Assembly: GCA_035708065.1 (NCBI GenBank)
Contig: DASSTC010000070.1
Location: 1 to 26,214 of the forward strand
DNA: 26,214 bases
Direction: 5' to 3'
Source: JAICUY01 sp035708065
GTDB taxonomy: Bacteria > Chloroflexota > Limnocylindria > QHBO01
Part shown: positions 14,718-24,700 of the stretch, piece after piece
How the letters are laid out: every line of letters begins with the position of its first letter
Numbering within the stretch: the first letter of the stretch is position 1
The notes under the pieces: generated by a model
Told to the model about the DNA's origin: nothing
Databases searched by the model: none
What the model saw: the letters and a program-made list of their open reading frames with translations, nothing else
Program-made: the position numbers and the translations under genes

Positions 14718-14734
14718 TGCCTGGCCGATACGCC
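14718..14734 (+). repeat. Third copy of the palindrome arm
   Basis: TGCCTGGCCGATACGCC here is identical to 14,624-14,640, 94 bases upstream, and its last 13 bases match the inverted copy in 14,506-14,518. Three copies of TGGCCGATACGCC therefore occur within 230 bases. Confidence 0.7.
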
Positions 14735-14784
14735 AGTGGGCTGGGCGCGCGACGAGGACCGCGCGCGCCCGCACCCAACGGCGG

Positions 14785-15180
14785 CTAGCTGCTCGTGGCT
14801 TCGGTGACGAGCACCGTCCCCTTCATGTTCTGTGGATGGTACGAGCAGTCGTAGTGGTGGAGCCCCGGCTTGTCGAACGTGAACGACACGCTCTCGCCGG
14901 GCTTCATCGGCATCACCGCACCGCCGTCGTCGAGCAGACGCACCGAGTGGGTGAAGTTGTCGTTGTTCGTCCAGGTGACGGTCGTCCCCACGGGAACGGT
15001 GATGTTGACCGGGTCGAACTTGTACGAGGGTGGCAGGTTGACCGTGTTCGTCGACACCGGGGCCGAGGCATCGGCCGACGGTGTGGCGCAGGCGGTCAGG
15101 GCGAGGGCCGCCAGGAGAAGAGCGGCCCCCGCACCTGATGCTAGAAGTCCGCGCCTCGTGCGCGGACGATTCGGTCTCAC
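14785..15180 (-). CDS. Cupredoxin (plastocyanin/amicyanin-like) lipoprotein
   Basis: A 131-residue small blue-copper protein, expected to act as an electron carrier or copper-binding protein on the outer face of the membrane. The N-terminus has a twin-arginine (RRGLLAS), a hydrophobic stretch and a lipobox LTAC with C31, so it is probably an exported, lipid-anchored protein. The cupredoxin fold is seen in FDPVNITVPVGTTVTWTN. The type-1 copper ligands are H78 (FTHSV), C112, H115 and M119 in DCSYHPQNM. The ligand loop is C-x2-H-x3-M, between the amicyanin (x2) and plastocyanin (x4) lengths. The start is a GTG that overlaps the stop of the upstream membrane-protein gene as GTGA, so the two are translationally coupled. 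Confidence 0.9.
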   Translation of the reverse strand: MRPNRPRTRRGLLASGAGAALLLAALALTACATPSADASAPVSTNTVNLPPSYKFDPVNITVPVGTTVTWTNNDNFTHSVRLLDDGGAVMPMKPGESVSFTFDKPGLHHYDCSYHPQNMKGTVLVTEATSS

Positions 15181-15479
15181 CGGCTTGGCGCCATGGCAGT
15201 GGCCAGGACGGTCCGGGTGGCGGCCACGAAGACGAGGATGAACGCGACCGCGTCGAGCACCTCACTGATCGTGTGCGCGAACAGGAACGTCGTCCAGTCG
15301 AGGTGATAGGTCATGTAGCTGATCTCGGCGAGCGCGAACAGGCTGAAGGCCCAGCCCAGCGTCGAGGCGCCCGCCCCGAAGCTGCGCTGCGCGAAGTAGG
15401 CGCCGATCAGGAACAGGACGATGTGGATCAGCAGGAATCCCCACACGGGGATGAAGTTGATGAAATCGCCGATTGGCAC
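15177..15479 (-). CDS. Small three-helix membrane protein
   Basis: A 100-residue integral membrane protein with three predicted helices (about residues 8-30, 41-61 and 66-90). The second helix and its end carry Glu, Tyr and His (LAEISYMTYHLDW), and the third starts at a His (FAHTISEVLDA); such polar residues could bind metal or haem but form no known motif. The GTG start at 15,479 has AGAGGAG 10-11 bases upstream. It lies 15 bases after the 62-residue membrane gene and overlaps the cupredoxin gene, so the three form one operon. I do not recognise the family. A role with the cupredoxin in membrane electron transfer or copper handling is an inference from position. Confidence 0.75.
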   Translation of the reverse strand: MPIGDFINFIPVWGFLLIHIVLFLIGAYFAQRSFGAGASTLGWAFSLFALAEISYMTYHLDWTTFLFAHTISEVLDAVAFILVFVAATRTVLATAMAPSR

Positions 15480-15494
15480 AGGAATCCACTCCTC

Positions 15495-15683
15495 TCAGGT
15501 GTTGGACCGATGCGGCCGCGCACCCTCGGCGACGACGCCACCGAGAGCCAGCACCATCCCGATCAGCGCCAGCAGGTGGCCGACGTGACCACCGCCGCTG
15601 ATCGAGCCGGCGATGGCAGCGATGAGCCCGATGCCGATCAGGAAGATCCCGATCGTCAGCGCCAGTGGCGGAAGGGTGGACAT
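15495..15683 (-). CDS. Small two-helix membrane protein
   Basis: A 62-residue protein with two membrane helices (LALTIGIFLIGIGLIAAIAG, then HLLALIGMVLALGGVVAEG) separated by a glycine/histidine turn (SGGGHVGH). The ATG at 15,683 has GAGGAGC about nine bases upstream and was preferred to an ATG seven codons earlier. It is the first gene after the sigma70-type promoter at 15,739-15,767 and probably the first of a three-gene operon with the three-helix protein and the cupredoxin. No family recognised; the length suits a small subunit of a membrane complex. Confidence 0.7.
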   Translation of the reverse strand: MSTLPPLALTIGIFLIGIGLIAAIAGSISGGGHVGHLLALIGMVLALGGVVAEGARPHRSNT

Positions 15684-15738
15684 CGGAGCTCGCTCCTCGC
15701 GCATCGTTCGTCGGTGCGTCTATTGCACCGTTTCACTA

Positions 15739-15767
15739 GTTTTAGAACGAATCGGCGCGAATGTCAA
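15739..15767 (-). promoter_or_regulatory. Sigma70-type promoter of the cupredoxin operon
   Basis: On the minus strand a perfect -35 TTGACA (15,767-15,762) is followed, 17 bases on, by TAAAAC (15,744-15,739) as the -10. This lies in a locally AT-rich patch that stands out in the GC-rich window. The predicted start near 15,732 would leave a leader of about 50 bases that contains the ribosome-binding site of the 62-residue membrane gene. Confidence 0.7.
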
Positions 15768-15837
15768 TACTTTCTCCAATGAATCTGTGTGTTAGAGGCG
15801 CAGATTCGTCGGAGGTGAAGGAACCGCCGGGGCCGCC

Positions 15838-15843
15838 TATCCT
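15838..15843 (+). promoter_or_regulatory. Candidate -10 box upstream of kgd
   Basis: TATCCT ends ten bases before the ATG at 15,854. The same hexamer lies nine bases before the start of the second histidine kinase. AGGG at 15,846-15,849 could also act as a weak ribosome-binding site, so a leaderless transcript is possible but not certain. Confidence 0.3.
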
Positions 15844-15853
15844 TAGGGCTGAC

Positions 15854-18800
15854 ATGCCACCACACGAGCCAGCCGAAGAGACGCGCATCGAGCGTGCGCT
15901 CGACAGCCTGAACGCCGGATACGTCGCCGAGATCTACGACCAGTACCGGCGCGATCCGGCGAGCGTCGATCGCGAATGGCGGACGCTGTTCGAATCGGGC
16001 GCCGGCGGCTTCGAACCGGCGGCACCGACCGCTCCGGCCGCAGCCGCGCCGTCGAACGGCAACGGCACCGGCACCACCTCGGTGGCGCCCGCCGAGCCAC
16101 CGGCCGGCGGCACGCTGATCAAGGGGCCCGCGGCGCGGCTCGCCTCCAACATGAAGGCATCGCTGGCGATCCCCACCGCCACGAGCTTCCGGGACCTCGA
16201 CGTGGCGACCCTCGAGGCGCGACGCCGCGAGCTGAACGGCCAGATCGCGCCGCGGAAAGTGAGCTTCACCCACCTCATCGGCTGGGCGATCGTGCAGGCC
16301 GCCAGCGAGCAGCGCTCGATGACCCATTACTACACCGAACGCGACGAACAGCCATTCCGCGTCGACCCGGCTGCGGTCAACCTCGGCCTGGCGGTCGATG
16401 TCGAGCGGCCCGATGGCAGCCGCTTCCTGGTCGTGCCGGTGATCAAGGGCGCCGACGACATGGACTTCGCCGGCTTCCACGCGCGCTACGAGGAGCTCGT
16501 CGCGAAGGCGCGCAGCAACAAGCTGATGCCCGACGACTTCGCCGGCGCGACGATCACGCTCACCAACCCGGGCACGCTGGGCACCACCGCCAGCGTCCCG
16601 CGGCTGATGCCGAACCAGGGGACGATCGTGGCGACCGGCACGATCCGCGACGTCGGAACCGCGCGGCTGATGACCATCTCGAGCACCTACGACCACCGCA
16701 TCATCCAGGGTGCCGAGTCGGGCACCTTCCTGCGACGCATCGACCAGGCGCTGAACGGCGAGGGCGACTTCTACGCCGACGTGTTCGGCGCGCTCGGCGT
16801 GACGATAAGCCCGATGGTCGCCGCGCCAGCCGCGCCGCAGGCGGCATCGGTCAGGCGGGAGCAGGGAGCGACCTATGAGGATCTCAAGGCGGTAGCCGCC
16901 GGCATGGCGCTGGTGAAGGCCTATCGCCACTTCGGCCACCTCGCAGCGCGGCTGGACCCGCTTGGCGGCCAGCCGCAGGGCGATCCGTCGCTCGACCCCG
17001 GCCCGCTCGGCCTCGACGAGCAGAACATGAGCCGCGTCCCGGCCGAGCTGATGCGCATCTACGTCCCGGGCGCCACGCTCGCCGAGGCGCTGCCGCACCT
17101 CAACACGACCTACTGCGGCACCATCGCGTACGAGGTCGAGCATCTCGCCAGCCACGAGGAGCGGCTCTGGCTGCGGCAGGTGATCGAGTCCGGCCAGCAT
17201 CGGCGGCAGCTGAGCCAGCAGGAGCAGCTGGAGCTGCTGCATCGGCTCACGCAGGTGGAGGGGCTCGAGCAGTTCCTGCACAAGGCCTACCTCGGCCAGA
17301 AGCGGTTCAGCATCGAGGGCCTCGACAGCATGGTGCCGATGCTCGACCTCGTCGTGCGCCACGCGGCGGGGCGGGGGACGCATGACGTGGTCATCGGCAT
17401 GGCGCACCGTGGACGGCTGAACGTGCTTTCGCACATCGTGGGCATCAGCTACGAATCGATCCTGTCGGAGTTCGAGGCGGGCAGGGCCGGGACCGATGTC
17501 CACGCGCCGAAGGGTGGCCTGGACGACGTGAAGTACCACCTTGGCGCGGCCGGCACCTACGCCACCGACAGCGGCGAGGTGCACGTCGAGGTCGCGCCGA
17601 ACCCGTCGCACCTCGAAGCGGTCGACCCGGTGGTCGAGGGACTCGCCCGCGCTCGCCAGACGGACCGGTCCGGGCCGGTGGCGAAGGTCGATCACTCGCA
17701 CACGCTGCCGGTGCTCATCCACGGCGACGCCGCCTTCGCAGCCCAGGGCGTGGTGGCCGAGACGTTCAACCTCGGGCGCCTGGCGGGTTACGCCACCGGC
17801 GGCACCGTGCACATCATCGCCAACAACCAGGTCGGCTTCACCACCGGGCCGAACGAGGGCCGCTCGACGGACTACTCGTCCGACCTGGCCAAGGGCTTCG
17901 ACGCGCCGATCATCCACGTCAACGCCGACGATCCTGAGGCGTGCCTGGCCGCCGCCCGGTTGGCGATGATGTACCACGACCGCTTCGGCAATGACATCGT
18001 GATCGATCTCGTCGGCTACCGGCGCTTCGGCCACAACGAGGGCGACGAGCCCGCCTACACGCAGCCCCAGATGTACGGTGCGATCGCCTCGCACCCATCG
18101 GTACGTTCGCAATACCTGGCACAGCTGGTCGCCTCCGGCGCCACCTCGCAGGCCGATGCCGACGCCGAGCTGAAGGCGCTCAACCGCGACCTCGCCGCGC
18201 GGCAGGCCGCGATGCGCAAGGCGCAGGTCGAGCCGACCCTGGACCGCGGCTCGGACGCGCTCGCGCCCGAGGTCGCCGGCGATCCGGAGACCGCCGTCCC
18301 GCTCGACGTCCTGCGCTCACTGAACGAGCAGCTGAACCGCTGGCCGGATGACTTCACCATCAACAAGAAGCTGGGCCGGCAGCTCGAGCGGCGGCGCGCC
18401 GCCTTCGAGGCCGAGGAGCCGCACGTCGAGTGGGCGCAGGCGGAGTCGCTCGCCTTCGCCTCGCTGCTGGTCGACGGCACACCGATCCGGCTCACCGGCC
18501 AGGACACGGTGCGGGGCACGTTCAGCCAGCGCCACGAGGCGCTGTTCGACGCCTCGACCGGCCAGACCTACGTGCCGATGCATCACCTCGCCGCCGCCGC
18601 CGCCTCGTTCGAGCTGCACAACTCACCGCTGAGCGAGTACGCCTGCCTGGGCTTCGAGTACGGGTATGCGGTGACGGCGCCGTCGGCGCTGGTGCTCTGG
18701 GAGGCGCAGTACGGCGATTTCGTCAACGGCGCCGAGATCATCATCGACCAGTTCATCATCGCCGGCCTGGCGAAGTGGCGACAGACCTCTCGGCTGACGC

Positions 18801-19462
18801 TGCTGCTGCCTCACGGCTACGAGGGATCCGGACCCGAGCACTCCTCCGCTCGGTTGGAACGCTTCCTGGCGCTCGGCGCGGAGGGCAACATCCGGGTCGC
18901 CTACCCGACGACGCCGGCACAGTACTTCCACCTCCTCCGTCGCCAGGGCCGCCACGCCGAGATGCGGCCGCTGGTGGTCATGACTCCGAAGTCGCTGCTG
19001 CGCCTGCCCGCCGCTGCCTCCCGCCCGTCGGAGCTGGCCAGCGGCCGCTTCCAGCCGGTGCTCGACGATCCGGAGCGCTCGTCGGAGGAAGCGGCGTCGT
19101 CGGTGCGGCGGGTCGTGCTGTGCAGTGGCAAGGTCTACTACGACCTCATCGGATCGGAGCTGCGCGGCGAGCATCCCGACGTGGCGATCGTCCGCGTCGA
19201 GCGGCTCTACCCGTTCCCGTCCGACGAGCTCCGTACCGTGCTGGCGCGGTACGCGAAGGTCGAGAAGGTCTCCTGGGTGCAGGAGGAGCCGCGGAACATG
19301 GGCGCTCGCAAGTTCGTGATGCCCAAGATCCGCCACCTGGTGCCATTCAAGATCCCGCTTGGCGACGTGTCGCGCCCCGAGCGGTCACGGCCTGCGGAGG
19401 GCTATCCGGCGGCACACGGCGCCGAGCAGCAGAGGATCGTTCGGGCGGCGCTCACCGAGTAG
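15854..19462 (+). CDS. kgd: Multifunctional 2-oxoglutarate dehydrogenase/decarboxylase, E2-E1 fusion
   Basis: A 1202-residue enzyme of the TCA cycle with the actinobacterial Kgd/OdhA layout. An N-terminal oxoglutarate-dehydrogenase segment (~11-45) is followed by an Ala/Pro-rich linker and a dihydrolipoyl succinyltransferase catalytic domain without a lipoyl domain (~90-320; YDHRIIQGAESG with H281). Then comes a full thiamine-diphosphate E1: MAHRGRLNVLSHIVG near 513, the GDAAFAAQGVVAETFNL diphosphate/Mg site near 623, and GHNEGDEPAYTQP near 725. A C-terminal transketolase-like domain ends in MTPKSLLRLP and WVQEEPRNMGA. Known homologues decarboxylate 2-oxoglutarate and pass succinyl groups to lipoyl domains borrowed from pyruvate dehydrogenase E2. 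The length matches the usual ~1220-1230. The ATG at 15,854 gives the standard N-terminus; earlier in-frame starts add a Pro-rich tail unlike the family. No E3 or GarA-like regulator is nearby. Confidence 0.93.
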   Translation: MPPHEPAEETRIERALDSLNAGYVAEIYDQYRRDPASVDREWRTLFESGAGGFEPAAPTAPAAAAPSNGNGTGTTSVAPAEPPAGGTLIKGPAARLASNMKASLAIPTATSFRDLDVATLEARRRELNGQIAPRKVSFTHLIGWAIVQAASEQRSMTHYYTERDEQPFRVDPAAVNLGLAVDVERPDGSRFLVVPVIKGADDMDFAGFHARYEELVAKARSNKLMPDDFAGATITLTNPGTLGTTASVPRLMPNQGTIVATGTIRDVGTARLMTISSTYDHRIIQGAESGTFLRRIDQALNGEGDFYADVFGALGVTISPMVAAPAAPQAASVRREQGATYEDLKAVAAGMALVKAYRHFGHLAARLDPLGGQPQGDPSLDPGPLGLDEQNMSRVPAELMRIYVPGATLAEALPHLNTTYCGTIAYEVEHLASHEERLWLRQVIESGQHRRQLSQQEQLELLHRLTQVEGLEQFLHKAYLGQKRFSIEGLDSMVPMLDLVVRHAAGRGTHDVVIGMAHRGRLNVLSHIVGISYESILSEFEAGRAGTDVHAPKGGLDDVKYHLGAAGTYATDSGEVHVEVAPNPSHLEAVDPVVEGLARARQTDRSGPVAKVDHSHTLPVLIHGDAAFAAQGVVAETFNLGRLAGYATGGTVHIIANNQVGFTTGPNEGRSTDYSSDLAKGFDAPIIHVNADDPEACLAAARLAMMYHDRFGNDIVIDLVGYRRFGHNEGDEPAYTQPQMYGAIASHPSVRSQYLAQLVASGATSQADADAELKALNRDLAARQAAMRKAQVEPTLDRGSDALAPEVAGDPETAVPLDVLRSLNEQLNRWPDDFTINKKLGRQLERRRAAFEAEEPHVEWAQAESLAFASLLVDGTPIRLTGQDTVRGTFSQRHEALFDASTGQTYVPMHHLAAAAASFELHNSPLSEYACLGFEYGYAVTAPSALVLWEAQYGDFVNGAEIIIDQFIIAGLAKWRQTSRLTLLLPHGYEGSGPEHSSARLERFLALGAEGNIRVAYPTTPAQYFHLLRRQGRHAEMRPLVVMTPKSLLRLPAAASRPSELASGRFQPVLDDPERSSEEAASSVRRVVLCSGKVYYDLIGSELRGEHPDVAIVRVERLYPFPSDELRTVLARYAKVEKVSWVQEEPRNMGARKFVMPKIRHLVPFKIPLGDVSRPERSRPAEGYPAAHGAEQQRIVRAALTE

Positions 19463-19486
19463 GCGCGTGCGCCGCGTGAGTCTGTC

Positions 19487-19595
19487 GTGGATCAAACGCG
19501 CGGCAGAGTTCGGCTCTCCTGCATTTGATTCATCGGCGGCGGCAAATCGCCGCCGATCAGCGGCTTTCACGGTCAAACCGGTCGTTTTGATCCAC
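19487..19595. repeat. Nested inverted repeats downstream of kgd
   Basis: Outer arms GTGGATCAAA (19,487-19,496) and TTTGATCCAC (19,586-19,595) are perfect 10-base complements. Inside them lies a 10-pair hairpin ATCGGCGGC/GCCGCCGAT (19,532-19,540/19,549-19,557, plus an inner G-C pair) with a CAAA-containing loop. A direct repeat CATTTGATTC occurs at 19,522-19,531 and 19,634-19,643. The hairpin may end kgd transcription, but there is no T run after it. Confidence 0.6.
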
Positions 19596-19669
19596 CAGCC
19601 ACGGATTCCGCATGCAAGCCGTCGGCTCGCCGTCATTTGATTCGGCGCGGAATCAGCCTCGCGCACCGG

Positions 19670-19675
19670 TAGCAT
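19670..19675 (+). promoter_or_regulatory. Candidate -10 box upstream of the GNAT-thrC pair
   Basis: TAGCAT ends eight bases before the ATG at 19,684. A GGAG lies between them but only four bases from the ATG. This fits the TANNNT-N7-10-ATG pattern seen at several genes in the window. Confidence 0.35.
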
Positions 19676-19683
19676 GGAGCGGC

Positions 19684-20258
19684 ATGGATCTCCATATCGA
19701 GCCCCTCACGCCGGACCGCTGGGACGACGTCGTCCGGCTGTTCGGCGACAACGGCGCCTACGGGAACTGCTGGTGCACCTGGTTCCGGCAGACCGCCAAG
19801 GACTTCAGCGCCGGCTGCGCCGACCGTGGCGCCGGCAACCGCGACTTCCTCCGCCGGCTGACCGATGCGGGCCGCCGGCCCGGCCTCATCGCGTACCGCG
19901 AGGGCGCGCCGGTCGGGTGGGTGTCGGTGGCGCCGCTCGACGAGTTCGGCCGCGTCCTCCGCTCACCGACGCTCAAGCCGGAGGCCACGCCGCCGCCGAC
20001 GACCTGGGCGAACGTCTGCTTCTACATCCCGCGCGACGAGCGACGCAAGGGCGTCACCGGCGTCCTGCTTCGCGCCGCAGTCGACTACGCCACGGCGTGC
20101 GGCGCGACCCGCATCGAGGCCTATCCGGTCGACACCCGCGGGCACGAGCGGGTCGAGAGCGCCGGCCTGTTCACCGGGAAGCTCGACTGGTTCGAGCACG
20201 CCGGCTTCGCCGAGGTGCGGCGGCGGTCATCGCGGCGGCCGGTCGTCGCGCGCGACCT

Positions 20259-20262
<4 letters not shown>
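19684..20262 (+). CDS. GNAT-family N-acetyltransferase
   Basis: A 192-residue acetyltransferase of the GNAT fold, expected to move an acetyl group from acetyl-CoA to an amine. The acetyl-CoA pyrophosphate-binding motif A is degenerate but recognisable in FYIPRDERRKGVTGVLLRAA (R-R-K-G-V-T). The end of the domain has the usual LFTGKLDWFEHAGFAEV, where a bulged strand meets motif B. A Cys/Trp-rich segment near the N-terminus (YGNCWCTWFRQ) is shared with a common uncharacterised GNAT subgroup. The first good ATG is 19,684; a frame extension to 19,612 runs into the repeat-rich spacer. The stop overlaps the thrC start as GTGA, so the two are co-translated. Substrate unknown. Confidence 0.87.
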
Positions 20263-21310
<1,048 letters not shown>

Positions 21311-21314
<4 letters not shown>

Positions 21315-21769
21315 TAGCAGCCGCAGGCGTTCAGCACCGCGTCGACAAACTCGTCCGGCTGCGCGTTCTTCGGCACGAAGGCCGCGGCTCGCCCGGTGAG
21401 CGCCGGGTTCTCCAGCGGATCAGACCATCCCATCAGCACGATCCTGGTCGATGGCCAGGCCGTCTGGATGCCGTTGAGCAGCGCGGTCGCCGCCTTGACG
21501 TCGGGCAGCCGTGGGTCGACGAGCACGACGCTCGGCTCGGTGCGCGCACAGAGCTCCAACGCGGTGCGCGTATCGCCCGCACTGCCGACGATGTCGACCA
21601 GGCCGGTCAGGCGCAGCGCATCGCCCAGGCTCTGCTGCACGCGGCGGTCAGCGTCGATGATCGCCACGCGTGGCTTGGGAGCAGGTTCGGCAGCAGGGTC
21701 TTGGGCGGCCATTGCACCAGTCTGGGCGGGCGCCGTGTCGCCGTCATCGGGCAATGAGCCGGATCGCAT
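21311..21769 (-). CDS. Receiver-only response regulator, atypical
   Basis: A 152-residue protein with a disordered, Ala/Pro-rich N-terminal tail (~1-33) and one receiver domain and nothing after it. The phosphoacceptor is D85 (VVLVDPRLPD) and K134 (FVPKNA) is conserved. The acidic pocket is D39-A-D41 instead of the usual D-D, and the switch Ser/Thr position is G114 (IVLMGWS), so signalling by phosphorylation may be altered. The C-terminus ends in CGCY. There is no LuxR-type HTH, although the neighbouring kinase is of the NarL type that normally pairs with such regulators. The start at 21,769 lies three bases after the kinase stop and has no ribosome-binding site; an ATG at 21,712 would remove only the disordered tail. 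Translational coupling is likely. Confidence 0.8.
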
Positions 21770-21772
21770 ACG

Positions 21773-24700
21773 TCATTCGGCCGATGTCGTGGTGGGCAGC
21801 GGGACCTCGACCTCGATCCGGGTCCCGTGGCCGAGCGTCGACGTGATGCCCATCGTGCCGCCGATGGCATCGGCGCGCTGCCGCATCCCGTGCAGCCCGA
21901 GGTGGCCGCGCGGCACGCGCTCCGGGTCGAAGCCGGTGCCGTCGTCCTCGACGCTCAGCCGGATCCGGTTGCGATCGCGGCCGAGCGCGATGCGCACCGA
22001 GCGGGCGTTCGCATGCTTGACGACGTTGTGCAGCGCCTCCTGCGCGATGCGGTACAGCGCCTCCTCGACGTCGAGCGACGGCCGCTCGAAGTCGTCGGTC
22101 GGACAGCTGACCTCGACCGCCAGCCCCGTGCGGCCCTCGACCGATGCGGCATGCGTGCGGATCGCCTGGGCCAGGCCATCCTGCTCCAGGCTCGCCGGCC
22201 GCAGCTCGAAGATGAGCGTGCGCATCTCGGCGAGCGCGTCCTTCTGCAGGTCGCGCAGGTCCTGCAGCTTCTGGCGGGCTGCCTGCGGGTCGGAGTCGAG
22301 CAGCAGCTCAAGCGAGCGAGCGGTGAGTCCCATGCTGAACAGCGCCTGGGTGACCGAGTCATGGAGCTCGCGCGCCAGATTGGCCCGCTCACCGCTGGCG
22401 GCCAGCTCGGCGGCCTGGCGTCGCAGGTCCCGCTCGAGGCGCTCGCGCTCCCCGATGTCGCGCACCGCGCCGTGCGCTCCGGCGAAGCGGCCGTCGGCCA
22501 CGCTGGCCATCATGTTGACCTCGACCGGGATCCGGCTGCCGTCGCTGCGCAGCATGTCGATGCGCATCTGCTGCTCGACCAGTGGCTCGGCGCGCATGCG
22601 TTCCCAGCGCTCCTGCGCCACGCCCACCGACTCGGGCGCCGCGAGACGCTCCCAGTGGGCGCCGATCACCTCGGCCGGGTCGTAGCCGGTCAGCTGTCGC
22701 ACCGAGTCGCTGACGAAGGTGAAGCGGCCCTCCTCGTCGACCGCCCAGATCATGTCGGGCGAGTTGTCGACGAGGTACCGGTAGCGACGCTCGGACTCCT
22801 GCAGGTCCTCGTAGAGCCGCGCGTTGGTCACGGCGATGGCGGCCTGCGCCGCGAAGAGCTGGACGAGCTCGAAGTCCTGCGGGGTGAAGTACACCTCCTC
22901 CCCGCCGACGCGGCTGATGTTCAGCGCGCCGATCACCTCGCTCTCGGAACGCAGCGGCACGATCGCCACCGCCTCCGGCTCGCTGGCCGTCCCGGGGATC
23001 TGGATCGCCCGCGGGTCGTGGATGGCATCGTTGGCCAGCAGCGGCTCGCAGTGCTCGACCACCCAGTTGATCATCCCGGCGCCGAACGGGATGTCGAAGC
23101 GCATCACCTCGTCGGCGTGGCGGTCGAGCGACAGGACCGGGTGCAGCACCCGGGCATCGCGGTCGACGCGATAAATGCTCAGGTTGTCGTAGTCGACGAC
23201 CTGCTTGAGGGCCGATGCGATCGACTCGAACACGTCGCTCGGATCGAGCATCGACAGCAGACCCTGGTTGATCTCGAGGAGCCGCTTCTGCGACTCGAGC
23301 TGGCGCTCGAGCTGCTTCGACTGATCGCGCAGGCTCGTCTCGAGCCTCGCCTGCTCGGTGACGTCACGCACCGAGCCGTGCGCGCCGGCGAACTTCCCGT
23401 CGACCAGGACGCCCATCATCGTGATCTCGACCGGCGCCCGATGCCCGTCGGCGAGTGGCAGGGTCACCCGCAGGCGCTGCTCCTCGTCCGGCCGCTCGCG
23501 CACCGCGGCGAACGCCGCCTCGGTGACCGGCAGCATCGAGTCGTCGGCGAGGACCTGGAACGGCCGGCCGAGCAGGTCCTGCGGCTTCCAGCCGGTGCGG
23601 CGCTCGAGCGAATCGGATAGGAACGTCAGCCGGCCCTTGGCGTCGATCGACCAGACGATGTCGGGCGAGTTGTCGACGAGGTGGCGATAGCGCCGCTCCG
23701 AGTCGCGCAGATCCTCGTACAAGCGCGCGTTGCTGACCGCGATGGCGGCCTGGGTGGCCAGTGCGCCGAGCAGGTTGGCATCGGACTCGCCAAAGGCATC
23801 CGGGCGCAGCGCGCTGACCGTCAGGGTGCCGAGCGTCTGCCCCTCGCCGAACAGCGGCGCGGCCATCACCGAGCGCAGGCCGTACTTCGCGACATAGGCG
23901 TCGGCCGACCCGCCGTGGTGGAACGAGCGGTCCTCCAGGTAGTCGCCGGTCCACACCACGCGGGCGTCCTTCACGGCGCGCCCGGAGAGGCCCTCGTCGA
24001 CGTTGACGACGTTGTCGCCATCGTCCTGCGGAAAGCGCTGCTCCGCGCCGGTGTTGACGAATCGCCAGTGCAGCACCGTGCTGCCGCGTTCCGCCAGGTC
24101 GATGCGTGCCGCATCGGCCTGGAGCAGGCGTGCCGCCTCGTCGACGGTGCGCTGCAGGATGGCATCGGCGCCGCGCATGGTGGTCAGCTGCGCCGCGATC
24201 TCGGCCAGTGAGCGCCCGGCCTCCACCTGGACGGCCAGCTCCTCCGTCTGTCGCCGGAGGTCGCGCTCGAGGCGGTCGACCTCGGTGATGTCGCGGATCG
24301 AACCGTGCGCGCCGATGCTCTTGCCGGCGATCACCGCCTCGCGACCGCGCAGCTCGACCGGGATCAGGCGTCCGTCGCGGTGCAGCAGCCGGTAGCGGTG
24401 CCGCTGCTCGCCGCTCTCGCCCTGCGCGACGCGCCAGCTCGCCTGGAACGTCTCGCGGTCCTCGGGCGCCACGATCGTCGACCAGTGACGGCCGATCAGC
24501 TCCTCCGGGCGATAGCCGCTCAGCGGCAGCAGCGTCTCGGACAGGTAGCTGAAGTTGCCCGCCCGGTCCGTGGCCCACACCACGTCGGGCGAGTGCTCGA
24601 CGAGGTAGCGGTAGCGCTCCTCCGACTCGGCCAGCTCCTGCATGAGCCGCTGGTTGGCGAGCGTCACCGCGGCGTGCTCGGCGAGCGCCTTGAGCAGGCC

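Larger units (their letters stand above)
14472..14784. other. Gene-free convergent spacer with palindromic elements
   Basis: 313 bases between the ends of two converging genes. I see no plausible coding sequence. The stretch is dominated by the nested palindrome and the third repeat copy listed separately. One would expect a two-way terminator here, but no hairpin with a T run is visible. Confidence 0.6.

Noticed and set aside
14502..14734. CRISPR array
   Set aside because: Only three copies of a 13-17-base motif, one of them inverted, with unequal spacing and no cas gene.
15764..18112. Minus-strand open frame (782 residues) opposite kgd
   Set aside because: The kgd frame has clear enzyme motifs throughout; the antisense frame has none and would also cover the promoter region of the cupredoxin operon.
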